Source of the DNA: a virus
Direction: 5' to 3' (one strand)
IMG/VR virus record: IMGVR_UViG_3300021598_000622
Span: 1 to 35,106 of that record
DNA: 35,106 nt
The notes under the pieces are model-generated. The model worked only from the letters and a program-made list of their open reading frames with translations. It did no database searches and had not been told where the DNA came from. Below are positions 34,187 through 35,106 of the stretch, piece after piece. The position numbers were made by a program, and so were the translations under genes. Position 1 is the first letter of the stretch. Each line of letters opens with the position of its first letter.

Positions 34187-35106
34187 TTAAATTGCTGGAA
34201 GCTCTGCATAATTTAGAGCATCACTCATTACACCAATGACATAATTAGTTGATTCATTTTCTTGCAGAGCCGTTTGTTTTTTACTGGTGTCTGAATGTTT
34301 ATTGAACCAAGGAATTGGTGTAGTTTTAGGAGCAACATCCCAATATTTAATACCAATATCTTTTAATGCTCCAACAGCAGTATAGTCTACAAAGTCTTTT
34401 AGAATGTTAGCATTCAATCCAATCACCGGACCTTTCTTAAACAGATAGTCAGCCCACCCTTTTTCTTCTGCAATAACATCTTTGTAAATTTGAATTACTT
34501 CTTCTTGACATTCTCGAGCTGCCTGGGCAAATCTTTGATCTTCTTTGACCACTTGATTGATTAACCAAGCAGTCCATCCTTTGTGTAGCAATTCGTCTTG
34601 TAGAATCAAACTGATGATGTTGCCGTTGCCGATAAAGATCTTATTCTCAACCATTGCTAGTGATGTAGCGAACGATACCATAAAGCGGAATGCTTCGAGA
34701 GCATAACTGGCATGTAGTGCTAGATAGATTGCTTTAATATGATCTTCTTTTTTGACATCCATACCTAGTTCAACTTGCATATTGATACGATGTAAAGATT
34801 CATAATAATTACCTACTGAACTAGCCATGTCGACAATTTCTTTAGTGTCATGGATTGTGTTGAATACATCCTTGGGCACATTGTAAATGTTACGAATAAT
34901 GTGACTGTAACTGCGACTGTGGATGTTTGTTTCAAAGAATGTCCAGTTATAGACCAGTGCTTCTAGTTCTGGTAGACTTACGACCGGAGTAAAGATTTGA
35001 CTTGGGCCGCGGCCTTGCAGACTGTCAAGAGCAGTTTGCCTAAGCAGGTTGCTAGTGAAGATATGTTTAACTGCATCGCTGGCTTCCTTAAAATCATTTG
35101 CATCTT
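34187..35106 (-). CDS. nrdB: ribonucleotide reductase class Ia small subunit (partial, 5' end beyond window)
   Basis: The frame is open to the window edge, so about 306 residues of a protein normally about 375-390 are present; a GTG at 34879 is internal, not the start. Upstream of it lie W-T-F-F-E-T-N-I-H-S-R-S-Y-S-H-I-I-R-N-I: iron ligands Glu and His (E-x-x-x-H here, against E-T-I-H in E. coli, one residue longer) and the S-R-S-Y radical tyrosine. D-E-L-L-H-K-G-W provides the second E-x-x-H. It makes the radical for reduction of ribonucleotides with NrdA. The C-terminal end that docks in NrdA is present (NYAELPAI). Confidence 0.95.
   Translation of the reverse strand, partial: DANDFKEASDAVKHIFTSNLLRQTALDSLQGRGPSQIFTPVVSLPELEALVYNWTFFETNIHSRSYSHIIRNIYNVPKDVFNTIHDTKEIVDMASSVGNYYESLHRINMQVELGMDVKKEDHIKAIYLALHASYALEAFRFMVSFATSLAMVENKIFIGNGNIISLILQDELLHKGWTAWLINQVVKEDQRFAQAARECQEEVIQIYKDVIAEEKGWADYLFKKGPVIGLNANILKDFVDYTAVGALKDIGIKYWDVAPKTTPIPWFNKHSDTSKKQTALQENESTNYVIGVMSDALNYAELPAI

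Noticed and set aside
34187-34879. A truncated NrdB starting at the GTG at 34879
   Set aside because: The frame continues upstream to the window edge and includes the iron-ligand and radical-tyrosine region, so it is a full gene cut by the window.

Overview
The window reads as part of a large tailed-phage genome, most likely a T4-like myovirus of aquatic type. The evidence is dense gene packing with many 1-4 nt stop/start overlaps, almost complete minus-strand polarity, many small conserved-looking proteins without assignable function, a class Ia ribonucleotide reductase small subunit, glutaredoxin, a DexA-like exonuclease, a baseplate-type PAAR/M15 peptidase protein, and scattered host-like auxiliary genes (prohibitin-like protein, Hsp20, ribosomal protein S21, PstS). 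The host is probably a betaproteobacterial methylotroph (Methylophilales-like). This is an inference from a phage-borne pqqA (precursor of the methanol dehydrogenase cofactor PQQ), an OprP/OprO-type porin, and a tmRNA whose tag ends in the FALAA form common in betaproteobacteria.

Layout, left to right (transcription mostly right to left). 1-3.5 kb: small proteins, of which five form a paralogous family (a sixth member lies at 15 kb). 3.5-8.5 kb: a lipoprotein prohibitin, then a tightly overlapping nine-gene operon from a metallophosphoesterase through a periplasmic DD-peptidase and a nucleotidyltransferase-like protein, driven by a consensus sigma70-type promoter. 8.6-13.9 kb: secreted and membrane proteins, including a tandem coiled-coil pair and two repeat-rich exported proteins. 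13.9-15.0 kb: heme oxygenase plus a ferredoxin-dependent bilin reductase. 15.3-18.1 kb: ClpS, Hsp20 and DnaK; the last two carry related structured leaders. 18.2-20.1 kb: GMP reductase, exonuclease, S21. 20.1-25.4 kb: membrane/coiled-coil protein, a probable structural protein, three exported proteins, a 3-TM protein and a SleB-type hydrolase. 25.5-29.6 kb: pqqA, DUF2061 protein, phosphate porin, PstS, AhpD, AhpC. 29.7-31.8 kb: nuclease-like protein, a frameshifted plus-strand gene, and a permuted two-piece tmRNA with a small membrane ORF between its halves. 31.8-35.1 kb: DUF454 protein, M15 peptidase, Sm-like protein, glutaredoxin, NrdB (cut by the window edge).

How the genes may work together: the cargo groups into host-support modules. 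These are phosphate capture (porin plus PstS), redox and peroxide defence (AhpC, AhpD, glutaredoxin), heme breakdown and bilin synthesis, protein and translation quality control (DnaK, Hsp20, ClpS, tmRNA, S21), purine recycling for DNA synthesis (GMP reductase, NrdB), PQQ supply (PqqA), and envelope remodelling or lysis (S11 peptidase, SleB hydrolase, M15 peptidase). Two transcriptional signatures recur. Host-like promoters with consensus or near-consensus boxes and 17-bp spacing precede several operons, two of them placed so that the message would be leaderless. AATAAATA-like motifs resembling the T4 late promoter precede a structural gene and a few others.
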